Positions 35,521-44,112 of a stretch of 64,000 nt of DNA are shown one piece after another. The translations under genes and the position numbers were made by a program. Below the pieces are notes generated by a model. The model was not told where the DNA came from. It ran no database searches and worked only from the letters and a program-made list of their open reading frames with translations. Numbering within the stretch: position 1 is the first letter of the stretch; the number at the start of each line of letters is the position of its first letter. The stretch covers positions 603,105-667,104 of the forward strand of contig NZ_QAOG01000001.1 in the NCBI RefSeq assembly GCF_003050705.1, in the 5' to 3' direction. The DNA is from Sphingomonas aurantiaca. GTDB lineage: Bacteria; Pseudomonadota; Alphaproteobacteria; Sphingomonadales; Sphingomonadaceae.

Positions 35521-36384
35521 ATGTTTCCGGTCATCGGCATCGTCGTCCTTCTCGTCATGGTGTTCGGTGGGTTCGCGTTCACCGGCGGCGCGCTCGGTCC
35601 CGTCCTGGAGGCGATCCCGCACGAGATGCTGATCATCGGCGGCGCCGCTGCGGGCGCACTGATCATCGGCAATTCTGGCAAGGAACTCAAAGGGCTCGGC
35701 GCCGGCCTCGGCAAGGTCTTCAAGGGCCCGAAATACAAGAAGCAGGATTATCTCGACGTCATCTTCCTCGTCAGCAAGCTGATGAAGATGCTGCGGACGG
35801 ACGGTCCGATCGCGCTCGAGCCCCATGTCGAGGATCCGCAATCCTCCGCGGTGTTCGCCGAATATCCGAAGCTGCTCAAGGACAAGGCGCTGGTCAACCT
35901 GATCGCCGACACGCTGCGCCTCGTCGTGGTGTCCTCGGGTACGCTCGATGTCCACGCGGTCGAGGAGGTCATGGATCACTCGATCAAGACGCATCATCAC
36001 GAGGAGGAGGCTGCGCACGGCACGCTCGCCAGCCTCGCCGACGCGCTGCCCGCGCTCGGCATCGTCGCGGCGGTGCTCGGCGTCGTGAAGACGATGGGGT
36101 CGATCGACAAGCCGCCCTCGATCCTGGGCGCGATGATCGGCTCGGCGCTGGTCGGCACGTTCATGGGCGTGCTGCTCGCTTACGGCATTGTCGCGCCGCT
36201 CGCGAACCGGCTGAAGCAGGTGCTCAATGCCGACGCGTCGATCTACGATGTCGTCAAGCAGATCATCATCGCTTCGCTCCACGGCCACCCGCAGCCACTG
36301 GTGATCGAGGCCGCGCGGTCGGGCATCGCGCACAAGAACCAGCCGGGCTTCGCCGAAGTCTTTGACGGGCTGCGTGGCAAGTAG
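35521..36384 (+). CDS. motA: flagellar motor stator protein MotA
   Basis: The 287-residue product has four membrane segments, starting MFPVIGIVVLLVMVFGGFAF. The cytoplasmic loop contains the PEAE-like charged helix, and MotA signature segments ADALPALGIVAAVLGVVKTM and MIGSALVGTFMGVLLAYGIV are visible. With MotB it forms the proton channel that turns the rotor. This is the full-length canonical copy; a second related gene is at 25501-26175. Confidence 0.96.
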   Translation: MFPVIGIVVLLVMVFGGFAFTGGALGPVLEAIPHEMLIIGGAAAGALIIGNSGKELKGLGAGLGKVFKGPKYKKQDYLDVIFLVSKLMKMLRTDGPIALEPHVEDPQSSAVFAEYPKLLKDKALVNLIADTLRLVVVSSGTLDVHAVEEVMDHSIKTHHHEEEAAHGTLASLADALPALGIVAAVLGVVKTMGSIDKPPSILGAMIGSALVGTFMGVLLAYGIVAPLANRLKQVLNADASIYDVVKQIIIASLHGHPQPLVIEAARSGIAHKNQPGFAEVFDGLRGK

Positions 36385-36401
36385 CGCGGGCGGCAGATAG
36401 C

Positions 36402-37304
36402 ATGGCGCGCGCACCGCACGGCACCAACCAGCCGCCCAAGATCATCGTCAAGAAGATCTATATCGAGGGGCATGGCGGCCATCATGGCGGCGCCTGGAAG
36501 GTCGCCTATGCTGATTTCGTCACCGCGATGATGGCATTCTTCCTGCTGCTCTGGATCGTCGGTGCGACGACCGAGAAGCAGCGCAAGGGCATCGCCGACT
36601 ATTTCGCGCCGACGATCCTCAACACGCGGTCGCTCGGCATTGGCGGCGGCGGGCTGTTCGGCGGCGAATCGATCCTCGACAAGAGCAGGATCGGGCCGCG
36701 CTCGGGGCAGGCGAACCTGCCGCAGATCGCCATCCCCGATGCGGGGCAGGGCGGTCCGGCGACCGGGACCGGCGACAAGGGCTCGCTGCGGAACCGCCAG
36801 GCGCTCGCCGAGGAAGATCGCAAGAATTTCGAGGCGATGCGCAAGCGCGTGCTGCGCCAGATTACCGCGTCGGCAAACCTGTCGCGGCTGGCCAGCCATG
36901 TCCGTTTCGTGCCCACGCTCGAGGGGATGCGGATCGATCTGGTCGACGATGCGGATTATTCGATGTTCGCGCTCGGCACCACCGCGCTCGACACGCAGGC
37001 AGCCGACCTGATCGGCATGATCGCGACGACGATCAAGGGGATGCAGAACCCGATCATGATCCGCGGCCACACCGACAGCGTGCCCTACGGCGATCCGCGC
37101 GCGATGAACAACTGGATGCTGTCGTCGGGGCGCGCCGAGGCGACTCGCCGCCGGCTGCTGTCGGGGGGGACGCCCGAAGCGCGCTTCGAACGCATCGAAG
37201 GCGTCGCGGACCGCGAGCCGCTGATCGTCAAGAATCCCGAAGATCCGCGAAACCGGCGTGTGGCGATCACCTTGCTCTACCGCCGCGGACTCTTCGGCAA
37301 GTAA
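36402..37304 (+). CDS. motB: flagellar motor stator protein MotB
   Basis: The 300-residue product has one membrane helix with the MotB pattern WKVAYADFVTAMMAFFLLLW, whose Asp binds protons. A plug region and linker follow, then a C-terminal OmpA-like domain with IMIRGHTDSVPYGDPRAMNN and SSGRAEATRRRLL for peptidoglycan binding. It lies 17 bases after motA and ends at a strong terminator. Confidence 0.96.
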   Translation: MARAPHGTNQPPKIIVKKIYIEGHGGHHGGAWKVAYADFVTAMMAFFLLLWIVGATTEKQRKGIADYFAPTILNTRSLGIGGGGLFGGESILDKSRIGPRSGQANLPQIAIPDAGQGGPATGTGDKGSLRNRQALAEEDRKNFEAMRKRVLRQITASANLSRLASHVRFVPTLEGMRIDLVDDADYSMFALGTTALDTQAADLIGMIATTIKGMQNPIMIRGHTDSVPYGDPRAMNNWMLSSGRAEATRRRLLSGGTPEARFERIEGVADREPLIVKNPEDPRNRRVAITLLYRRGLFGK

Positions 37305-37323
37305 GCCGCACGCCTGCGACCAG

Positions 37324-37362
37324 AAAAAAGGGCCCGGCGCGTGGCAGCGCCGGGCCCTTTTT
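37324..37362. terminator. strong bidirectional terminator between motB and the mucR-like gene
   Basis: GGGCCCGGCGC (37330-37340) and GCGCCGGGCCC (37347-37357) pair perfectly over 11 bp with a 6-base loop. T5 follows on the plus strand and A6 precedes the stem, so it works for both convergent genes. Confidence 0.95.
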
Positions 37363-37382
37363 CGTGGTCGATACGCGCGCGC

Positions 37383-37883
37383 TTATTCGGCGGCGGCGGT
37401 ATCCGTCTTGCGCTTGCGCGGCGTCGGCGCGGGAGCGGGCGCTGCGTCGGTCGCGCGCGCGCCGGGCTTGCGACCCAGGCCGATCTTCTTGGCCATCGCA
37501 CGGCGGCTTTCCGAATAATTCTCGGCGACCATCGGGTAGTCGGGCTTCAGGCCATAGCGTTCGCGATACTCGGCGGGCGTCATGCCGTGCGTCGCCAGGT
37601 GACGGCGCAAGGTCTTGTACGACTTGCCGTCGATCATCGAGATGATGTGATCCTTCGACGCCAGCGACTTTCGCGCCGAAACGGCAGGCGTGTATTCGGT
37701 CGCTGCTTCGACCGGCGGTGCTTCCGTGGTAGCGCCCAACAGCGCGGCGACCGTGTCATGCATCTTGCCCAAAAAGGCAGGAACGTCTTCGGCCGAACTC
37801 CGCGTATTGGGATTTCCCAACCAAGCAATCGTCAGCTCGGTCGCAAGTTCGACGGCGCTCAGGTCTGTGGTATCTTCGGCCAT
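37383..37883 (-). CDS. MucR/Ros-family transcriptional regulator without cysteines
   Basis: ATG 37883 has GGAG at proper distance; ATG 37895 has none, so I take the 166-residue form. The C-terminal Ros-type DNA-binding domain is clear: DGKSYKTLRRHLATHGMTPA, EYRERYGLKPDYPMVAENYS, RRAMAKKIGLGRK. The paired His remain, but the zinc-binding Cys are replaced (HIISMIDGK) and the protein has no Cys at all. MucR proteins control exopolysaccharide and flagellar genes in rhizobia and sphingomonads. The flagellar genes on one side and polysaccharide-related genes further on fit such a role. Confidence 0.87.
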   Translation of the reverse strand: MAEDTTDLSAVELATELTIAWLGNPNTRSSAEDVPAFLGKMHDTVAALLGATTEAPPVEAATEYTPAVSARKSLASKDHIISMIDGKSYKTLRRHLATHGMTPAEYRERYGLKPDYPMVAENYSESRRAMAKKIGLGRKPGARATDAAPAPAPTPRKRKTDTAAAE

Positions 37884-38153
37884 GATCAACTCCATTTAAT
37901 CCGGGCGCCGTAACGATTTGCAGGACTGGGTTCAACCACTGGTTTAGCAATTATGCTGTAAATTTTGTAAAATCGTACATGGATTGTCCCGCGCATTGTC
38001 GAAAACAGTCGCGCAATTGCTTTAGATCAAAGAAGATATCCCAAATCGATGACTTTGCAGGCCGTTGTGTCGGTCGCGACAAGACGACAACACTAGGCGA
38101 CGGGCGCGGCAGACCGTATCCCGCGTACACGTCAGTCCAGAAGAGAGAGTTTC

Positions 38154-40466
38154 ATGATCGCATCTCGCCCCAAGGCCATTCTCGCCCGTCTCCTCGCGGG
38201 ATCGGTCGCGATGGGTGTCGTGGCCGTATCGCCCGCCGCCGCGCAGACGACCAACAACGCGCCCGGTGCAGCGGCCGCGCGGACCGAGGTGCCGAAGGCG
38301 CGGCCGTGGATGAATACTGCACTCAGCGCAGACGCCCGCGTCGAGTTGCTGTTGCAGGCGATGACGCTCGACGAGAAGCTGCAGCTGACCTTCGGTTACT
38401 TCGCGACCAACGCCGACTGGCTGAAGACGCCGATCAAGAACTGGGTCTATCCCAAGGACGGGCTGCCCGCCTCCGCGGGGATCGTGCCCGGCATCCCGCG
38501 GCTCGGCATCCCCAACCAGTGGCAGACCGATGCCGGCGTCGGCGTCGCCAGCCAGCGCGGACCGACGCCGCGCCTGCGCACCTCGCTGCCGTCGGGCATC
38601 GCGACCGCGGCGACCTGGAACCCCGAGCTCGCACAGGCAGGCGGCGCGATGATCGGCCGGGAGGCGTTCCTGTCGGGCTTCAACGTGCAGCTCGCGGGCG
38701 GGATGAATCTTACGCGTGAGACACGAAACGGTCGCAATTTCGAATATGGCGGCGAGGATCCTTTGCTGGCCGGAATCATCACCGGGCACGAGATCAAGGG
38801 GATCCAGTCGCAGCACGTCGTCTCGACGATGAAGCATTACGCCTTCAACGGGCAGGAGACGAACCGCAACAACATTGATCACAAGATCGGCGAACAGGCC
38901 GCGCGCCAGTCCGACCTGCTCGCATTCGAGATCGCCAACGAGGTCGGCCAGCCCGGATCGGTGATGTGTTCGTACAACCGCGTGAACGGCCATTATGCGT
39001 GCGAGAATGACTGGCTGCTCAACACAGTCCTCAAGCGCGACTGGGGCTTCAAGGGCTATGTCATGTCCGATTGGGGCGCGACGCATTCGACCAGCGAGGC
39101 GGCCAATGCCGGGCTCGACCAGCAATCGGGCTGGGCGTTCGATCGCTCCGCCTACTTCGCGGATGCCCTGCGCGAGGCCGTCAACAACGGCCATGTCAGC
39201 GAGGCGCGCGCGACCGACATGGCGCGGCGCGTGCTGTGGGGCATGGTCTCGGTCGGCGCGTTCGACACCGTCGTGACCGGCGACCAGGCGACCAAGATCG
39301 ACTATAGCGCGCACGCCGCCGTCACGCGCGCCGATGCCGAGGAGGGCATCGTCCTGCTCAAGGCCACCGCCGGACTGTTGCCGATCGCCAGGACCGCGAA
39401 GTCGATCCTGCTGATCGGCGCACATGCCGATGTCGGCGTGCTGTCGGGTGGCGGCTCGAGCCAGGTCTATTCGCACAACGCACCGACCAACGGGCTGGTC
39501 GTGCCCGACGCCTTCCCGAGCGGTTTCCCCGGCCCCAAGACCTATCACGCCTCCTCGCCGATGAAGGCGTTGCAGGCGCGGACCGGCGCGACCGTGACCT
39601 ATCTCGACGGCAAGGACGTGAAGGCGGCGGCGGCCGCTGCGCGCAAGGCAGACGTCGTCGTCGTGTTCGGCGAGCAATGGACCGGCGAGTCGATCGACGT
39701 GCCCGATCTCAACCTGCCCGATGGCCAGAACGCGCTGATCGATGCGGTCGCGCGCGCGAACAAGAAGACCGTCGTGGTCCTCGAAACCGGCGGCCCGGTG
39801 GTCATGCCGTGGCTGGGCAAGGTCGGCGCGGTGCTGGAGGCGTGGTATCCGGGCACGGCAGGCGGCGAGGCGATCGCGCGCGTGCTGACCGGCGAGGTCA
39901 ATCCGTCGGGTCATCTGCCCGCCACCTTCCCCGCATCGCTTGCGCAGACGCCGCGGCCGGTGCTGGAGGGCGATCCCAAGCTCGATCGCGATTCGCACCC
40001 GATGGGCAATTACGACATCGAGGGTGCGGCGGTCGGCTATAAATGGTTCGACAAGACCGGCGCCAAGCCGCTGTTCCCGTTCGGCTACGGGCTTTCCTAC
40101 ACCAGTTTCGCGATGAGCGGGCTGACCGCCGCGGCGGAGGGGAAGGGGATCAAGGCCGCGTTCACGGTGAAGAACACCGGCGCGCTGCAAGGCAAGGCGG
40201 TCGCGCAGGTCTATGTATCGGGCGCGGGTTGGGAAGCGCCGAAGCGACTGGGCGCGTTCCGCAAGGTCGATCTCGCACCGGGCACGGAGCAGACGCTATC
40301 GGTCACGATCGACCCACGCCTGCTCGCGACGTTCGACGTGGCGAGCGGCGGATGGCGTATCGCAGGCGGCGAGTACAGCGTGATGCTGGCGACGTCGGCG
40401 GCGGATGTCGTGCAGACCGTAAAGGTGCAGGTCGCGCCCCAGACGCTGGATCGCACGGGCAAGTAA
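38154..40466 (+). CDS. glycoside hydrolase family 3 beta-glucosidase-type enzyme
   Basis: The 770-residue protein has a signal peptide ending SPAAAQ, so it is periplasmic or outer membrane linked. The GH3 N-terminal barrel shows the nucleophile Asp in GYVMSDWGATHS, along with VVSTMKHYAFNGQETNRNN and MCSYNRVNGHYACEN. The C-terminal GH3 domain and a fibronectin III-like domain (AFTVKNTGALQGKAVAQVYV) follow. Such enzymes release beta-linked sugars from oligosaccharides. The 258-bp region before it is AT-richer and divergent from the mucR-like gene. No transport gene lies next to it. Confidence 0.93.
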   Translation: MIASRPKAILARLLAGSVAMGVVAVSPAAAQTTNNAPGAAAARTEVPKARPWMNTALSADARVELLLQAMTLDEKLQLTFGYFATNADWLKTPIKNWVYPKDGLPASAGIVPGIPRLGIPNQWQTDAGVGVASQRGPTPRLRTSLPSGIATAATWNPELAQAGGAMIGREAFLSGFNVQLAGGMNLTRETRNGRNFEYGGEDPLLAGIITGHEIKGIQSQHVVSTMKHYAFNGQETNRNNIDHKIGEQAARQSDLLAFEIANEVGQPGSVMCSYNRVNGHYACENDWLLNTVLKRDWGFKGYVMSDWGATHSTSEAANAGLDQQSGWAFDRSAYFADALREAVNNGHVSEARATDMARRVLWGMVSVGAFDTVVTGDQATKIDYSAHAAVTRADAEEGIVLLKATAGLLPIARTAKSILLIGAHADVGVLSGGGSSQVYSHNAPTNGLVVPDAFPSGFPGPKTYHASSPMKALQARTGATVTYLDGKDVKAAAAAARKADVVVVFGEQWTGESIDVPDLNLPDGQNALIDAVARANKKTVVVLETGGPVVMPWLGKVGAVLEAWYPGTAGGEAIARVLTGEVNPSGHLPATFPASLAQTPRPVLEGDPKLDRDSHPMGNYDIEGAAVGYKWFDKTGAKPLFPFGYGLSYTSFAMSGLTAAAEGKGIKAAFTVKNTGALQGKAVAQVYVSGAGWEAPKRLGAFRKVDLAPGTEQTLSVTIDPRLLATFDVASGGWRIAGGEYSVMLATSAADVVQTVKVQVAPQTLDRTGK

Positions 40467-40478
40467 CCCACGCATCCG

Positions 40479-40592
40479 CCCCCGCCAGGGGGAGGTGGTT
40501 GGCGCTTGCCAGACGGGGGGAGAGGAAAGGGCGACGGGCGTTCCGTGTCCTCCCCCTCCGTCACCTTCGGTGCCACCTCCCCCTGGCGGGGG
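40479..40592. repeat. inverted repeat, family D (20-bp arms)
   Basis: Bases 40479-40498 (CCCCCGCCAGGGGGAGGTGG) and 40573-40592 are perfect inverted copies. The 74-base centre has further partial complementarity (GGGGGGAGAGGA near 40533-40547 against TCCTCCCCCTCC). It fills the space between the convergent GH3 and DUF885 genes and may end both transcripts. Confidence 0.85.
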
Positions 40593-40624
40593 AGGATTGG
40601 CGTGCCCGATTTATCCCCGCGGGT

Positions 40625-42439
40625 TCACCCGCGAGTCTTGATCGCGGCGATCCGCTCGTCGACGCGGCGTTCCAGGATCGTGAGCGGCATCGCGCCTTCC
40701 TTGAGGATGTCGTGGAACTGCTTGAGGTCGAACCGGTCGCCGAGTGCGGCCTTCGCCTTCACCCGTGCGCGCGTCCACGCCATGTGGCCGACCTTGTAGC
40801 TGCAGGCCTGCCCGGCCTGCGTGCAATAGCGCTCCACCTCACGCTGCGTCCGCGGCCGTGCGAAGCCGGTCGTCGCGACCATATAGTCGGTCGCCTTCTC
40901 GCGGCTCCACCGCTTGGCATGGATGCCGGTGTCGACCACCAGCCGGGTCGCGCGGAACAGGAAGGACTGGAGATAGCCTGCGCGTTCGAGCGGCGACGCA
41001 TAGGCGCCCAGTTCGTCGGCGAGCTGCTCCGCATACAGCGCCCAGCCTTCGGAATAGGCCGAGAAGAAGCCGATCTTGCGCAGCGTCGGAATGTCCTTCG
41101 ATTCCTGTGCCAGGCTGATCTGCAGGTGATGCCCGGGCACGCCCTCGTGATAGGTCAGCGACGGCAGCGTGTATTTCGGCCAGTCGCCGACGTCCTTCAG
41201 ATTGACGAAGTAGATCGCCGGGCGGCTGCCATCGAGTGAGGCGCGGTTGTAATAGCCGTTGGCCGCGCCGTCCTCGATCTCGACCGGCACCGCACGAATC
41301 TCGAGCGGCTGCGTCGGAACTTGCGAAAACGCCTGGGGCAGCTTGGCGTACATTGCCTTGATGCCGTCGTTCAGCCCGCCGATCAGCTCGGTCCGGCCCG
41401 CTGCGGTGTTCGCATAGAGCTGATCGGGCATGACGTTCAGCTTGGCGAGCCGCTCGCCGACGGTGCCGGTCGTATAGCCCTGCGACTTCAGGATCGTGTC
41501 GAGCTGCGCGGTGATCTCGGCGACCTGCGCAAGGCCGATGCGATGGACCTGGTCGGGGCTCATCGTCGTGGTCGTCGCCTGGTTCAGCGCCATCGCATAG
41601 ATCGCGTCGCCGTTCGGCACGCGCCAGATGCCGTCGCCGGGCCTGGTGGTCGGCTTCAGCTGCTCCATCAGCGCGATCTGGCGATCGAGCGCGGGATAGA
41701 CCTTCTGGTCGACGATCGCCGTCGCGCGCGCCTGCCAGTCGCCGGTGAGGCCCTTGGCGGCGGCACGCTTGACGAGCGACTGGACGATGCTCGACGTCGC
41801 CGCCGGCTGGCTGCGCAGCTTGCGCATCTGGCCGAGCGTCAGGTCGAGCGACCAGCCCGGCGCGAGCAGGCCGCGCGCCGCCTCGGCCTGCTGCATCGCG
41901 CTTTCCTGGTCGAGCACGGTGCCGAACTGGTCGAGCCGCGCCAGATACGCCTCGGCATCGGGGGTCGCGGCGATCGTGTGCGCGGTGTTGAGAAAGTCGG
42001 GGACCTGGAAATAGGCGCCGCCCTGCTGAAAGATCCGATAGGGGCGGATCGGGCTGTCCATGCCGAACTTCTCGGGCGCGGCGATCTGCGTGGTCAGCGA
42101 ATAGCGCACCACTTCGAGGTTCAGCCTGGCCGCCGGCGACAGGCCGGCGCCGTCGTAGCGGGCGAGCGTCGCCAGCGCCGACTTGGTCTCGGCGACGTCA
42201 CGTGCGCGCCGGTCGGGCGTGCGCGGCGACAACTGGCTCTTCAGGCGCGCGAGCGGTCCCTTGTCGAGCCCCAGCGAGGTCGCGAGCTCGGGCGACCGTG
42301 CCACGCTGGCCTGGAAGATCCGCTCGAAGTCGGCGTTGAGCGCGGTGTCGCCGCTGCCTTGCGCGAACGCGGAAGAGGGGAGGAAACTGGTGGCAAGCGC
42401 GGCAACGCCGCCCGATGCGAGGAACTGGCGACGATCCAT
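40625..42439 (-). CDS. DUF885-family exported protein, probable metallopeptidase-like
   Basis: The 604-residue product begins with a twin-arginine-like signal (MDRRQFLASGGVAALATSFL, cleaved near AFAQ). The DUF885 family motif HEGVPGHHLQISLAQES, of HExxxHH form, is present at about residue 428. GYLQSFLFRATRLVVDTGIH and EVERYCTQAGQACSYKVGHM also match the family. Members are believed to be zinc-dependent peptidases, but few have been tested. It is the only gene of its transcript. Confidence 0.87.
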   Translation of the reverse strand: MDRRQFLASGGVAALATSFLPSSAFAQGSGDTALNADFERIFQASVARSPELATSLGLDKGPLARLKSQLSPRTPDRRARDVAETKSALATLARYDGAGLSPAARLNLEVVRYSLTTQIAAPEKFGMDSPIRPYRIFQQGGAYFQVPDFLNTAHTIAATPDAEAYLARLDQFGTVLDQESAMQQAEAARGLLAPGWSLDLTLGQMRKLRSQPAATSSIVQSLVKRAAAKGLTGDWQARATAIVDQKVYPALDRQIALMEQLKPTTRPGDGIWRVPNGDAIYAMALNQATTTTMSPDQVHRIGLAQVAEITAQLDTILKSQGYTTGTVGERLAKLNVMPDQLYANTAAGRTELIGGLNDGIKAMYAKLPQAFSQVPTQPLEIRAVPVEIEDGAANGYYNRASLDGSRPAIYFVNLKDVGDWPKYTLPSLTYHEGVPGHHLQISLAQESKDIPTLRKIGFFSAYSEGWALYAEQLADELGAYASPLERAGYLQSFLFRATRLVVDTGIHAKRWSREKATDYMVATTGFARPRTQREVERYCTQAGQACSYKVGHMAWTRARVKAKAALGDRFDLKQFHDILKEGAMPLTILERRVDERIAAIKTRG

Positions 42440-42553
42440 GACGAAAACTCTCCCGTGAACTTGTCACGCATCTAAGCCTATCGCCGCACGGATCGCCAGA
42501 GCCGGGGCGCAGGCTAATTTCGTGCGCTGCATCGTCGGAACCTGCGTTCCTCC

Positions 42554-42578
42554 GGAACCACAGCGGTTATCATCGGTT
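42554..42578 (+). promoter_or_regulatory. EcfG-type general stress promoter
   Basis: GGAAC (42554-42558) is followed after 16 bases by GGTT (42575-42578). The alphaproteobacterial EcfG consensus is GGAAC, 16-17 bases, CGTT, so only one base of the core differs. Transcription would start near 42585, right before the hairpin and the NepR-like gene. Confidence 0.5.
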
Positions 42579-42589
42579 AGACATGAGAG

Positions 42590-42627
42590 CCCGGCGGCGT
42601 CCCTACCCCCCCGAGGGACCCGCCGGG
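42590..42627 (+). promoter_or_regulatory. stable 5' hairpin before the NepR-like gene
   Basis: CCCGGCGG (42590-42597) with GTCCCT (42599-42604) pairs with AGGGAC (42614-42619) and CCGCCGGG (42620-42627), giving 14 base pairs with one bulged C. Three T follow. It would lie at the very 5' end of the predicted transcript and could stabilise it, attenuate it or end it early. Confidence 0.55.
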
Positions 42628-42652
42628 TTTCGTATGCGTAGTCGAGGTCGAA

Positions 42653-42820
42653 GTGCAGAACGAAACAGCAAAACGTGACGCCGGCGCCCGCTTGCAGGAT
42701 GTCGGCGAAACGTTGCGCTCGTCCTGGCAGACACCGACGGACACGATGATCACCGACGATATCCCGACGCTGCTGACTCACCTGTCGCGCGTGCCAAGGG
42801 TTCGCCGCAACGCCAAATAG
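42653..42820 (+). CDS. short NepR-like anti-sigma factor (putative)
   Basis: A GTG start at 42653 with GAGG in front opens a 55-residue frame. The segment LRSSWQTPTDTMITDDIPTL followed by LTHLSRV fits the NepR pattern: Leu-Arg, an aromatic residue three later, then (P/T)DD and LL with a further Leu three on. NepR holds the EcfG sigma factor until the response regulator PhyR frees it in the general stress response. Neither phyR nor ecfG is near, so this would be an orphan or second copy. An EcfG-like promoter in front would give feedback. I rely on the pattern from memory, so the call is tentative. Confidence 0.5.
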   Translation: MQNETAKRDAGARLQDVGETLRSSWQTPTDTMITDDIPTLLTHLSRVPRVRRNAK

Positions 42821-42861
42821 GCGGTGCCCGGATCGCCTGTGCGTCCGGGCATGTCGCCGCC

Positions 42862-43953
42862 CTAGCCGGCCTGCGCGTCCTTCTTCGCCGCGTCGTTCTT
42901 CATCGCCTCGATCAGCTTCTTGACCTCCTGGCTGCGGCCGCGCGGCATGATCAGCACGTCGTTGCCGCTCGCCACGACGATCAGATCCTCGACCCCGACC
43001 AGCGAGACGCGGATTCCGTCGCTCCGGACGAAGCATTGCCGCGTGTCGATCGCGAGCACATTGCCGTCGCCTTCGCTGCGATGCGCGTTGCCGACCTCGT
43101 CGCGCGCGCTGATCGCGTGCAGCGCGTCCCAGCTGCCGACGTCGTTCCAGCCCATCGCGACGGGCACGACGGCGACGCGCTCGGCCTTTTCCATGACCGC
43201 ATAATCGATCGACGCGTCGGGCGACGTGGCGAACGCCGTCGCATCGGGATAAATCCGCGTGCCCTCTGTGCGCGCCTTGTCCATCGCCTCGCGAGTCGCG
43301 ACCAGGATGCCCGGATCGAACTGCGCGAGCGCCTCCAGATACGCATCCGCCTGGAACAGGAACATGCCGCCGTTCCACGCATGATCCCCACTCGCCAACA
43401 TCGACTCCGCCTTGTCGAGCGGCGGCTTTTCGACGAACCGCGCGACGCGGTGGACGCCGGGCTGGAGCGCGTCGCCGATCTGGATCCAGCCATAGCCGAT
43501 CTCGGGCGAATCGGGCGCAATCCCGAACGTGACGAGCCAGCCCTGCGACACCAGCGGCATCGCCGCCTCGATCGCGGCGTGGAAGGCGGGGACGTCATCG
43601 ATCACATGGTCGGACGGCATCACCAGCAGCGCGTCGCCGCCGCCGCCCGCGGCAATCGCGGCCAGCGCGATCGCGGGCGCGGTGTTGCGGCCCGCCGGCT
43701 CGAGGATGAGCGCCTGGGGGATCGCGCCCGCATCGGCGAGCTGTTGCTCGACCAGGTCCGCATGGCGCGCATTCGCCACGACGATCGGCGCGGCAAAGCG
43801 TTCGCCCTGCGTGCGGCCCGCGGTCAGTTGCAGCATCGTCTCGTTTGCCGTCAGTGCCAGCATCTGCTTGGGCATCTCTGGCCGCGACATCGGCCACAGG
43901 CGCGTGCCGGAACCACCTGAAAGTATAACGGGAACGATCGTACGTGCGGTCAT
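42862..43953 (-). CDS. manC: mannose-1-phosphate guanylyltransferase
   Basis: The start ATG 43953 is preceded by AGGAGG, so the longer upstream frame is not used. The 363-residue protein has the nucleotidyltransferase signature PVILSGGSGTRLWPMSRPEM, PKQML, and downstream LVMPSDHVID, RFVEKPP and GWNDVGSWDALH. The C-terminal mannose-6-phosphate isomerase domain of many ManC proteins is missing apart from a short cupin-like remnant, so it is monofunctional. It makes GDP-mannose for surface polysaccharide. It is divergent from the glycosyltransferase operon. Confidence 0.92.
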   Translation of the reverse strand: MTARTIVPVILSGGSGTRLWPMSRPEMPKQMLALTANETMLQLTAGRTQGERFAAPIVVANARHADLVEQQLADAGAIPQALILEPAGRNTAPAIALAAIAAGGGGDALLVMPSDHVIDDVPAFHAAIEAAMPLVSQGWLVTFGIAPDSPEIGYGWIQIGDALQPGVHRVARFVEKPPLDKAESMLASGDHAWNGGMFLFQADAYLEALAQFDPGILVATREAMDKARTEGTRIYPDATAFATSPDASIDYAVMEKAERVAVVPVAMGWNDVGSWDALHAISARDEVGNAHRSEGDGNVLAIDTRQCFVRSDGIRVSLVGVEDLIVVASGNDVLIMPRGRSQEVKKLIEAMKNDAAKKDAQAG

Positions 43954-44112
43954 GAAGCCTCCTGCCACGGTCGCGCTATAGTGCCCGAGCCAGGATCGCA
44001 ATCGTCGAGGGCCCCAACCGGTTGCGCGCTCTTCAGGCTTTTTTGGGGAATTGCTGCCAGACGTTCGTTAGCGTCGGTAGATTTTACAGAGTGGCGTCGG
44101 GAAAAGCGGACG

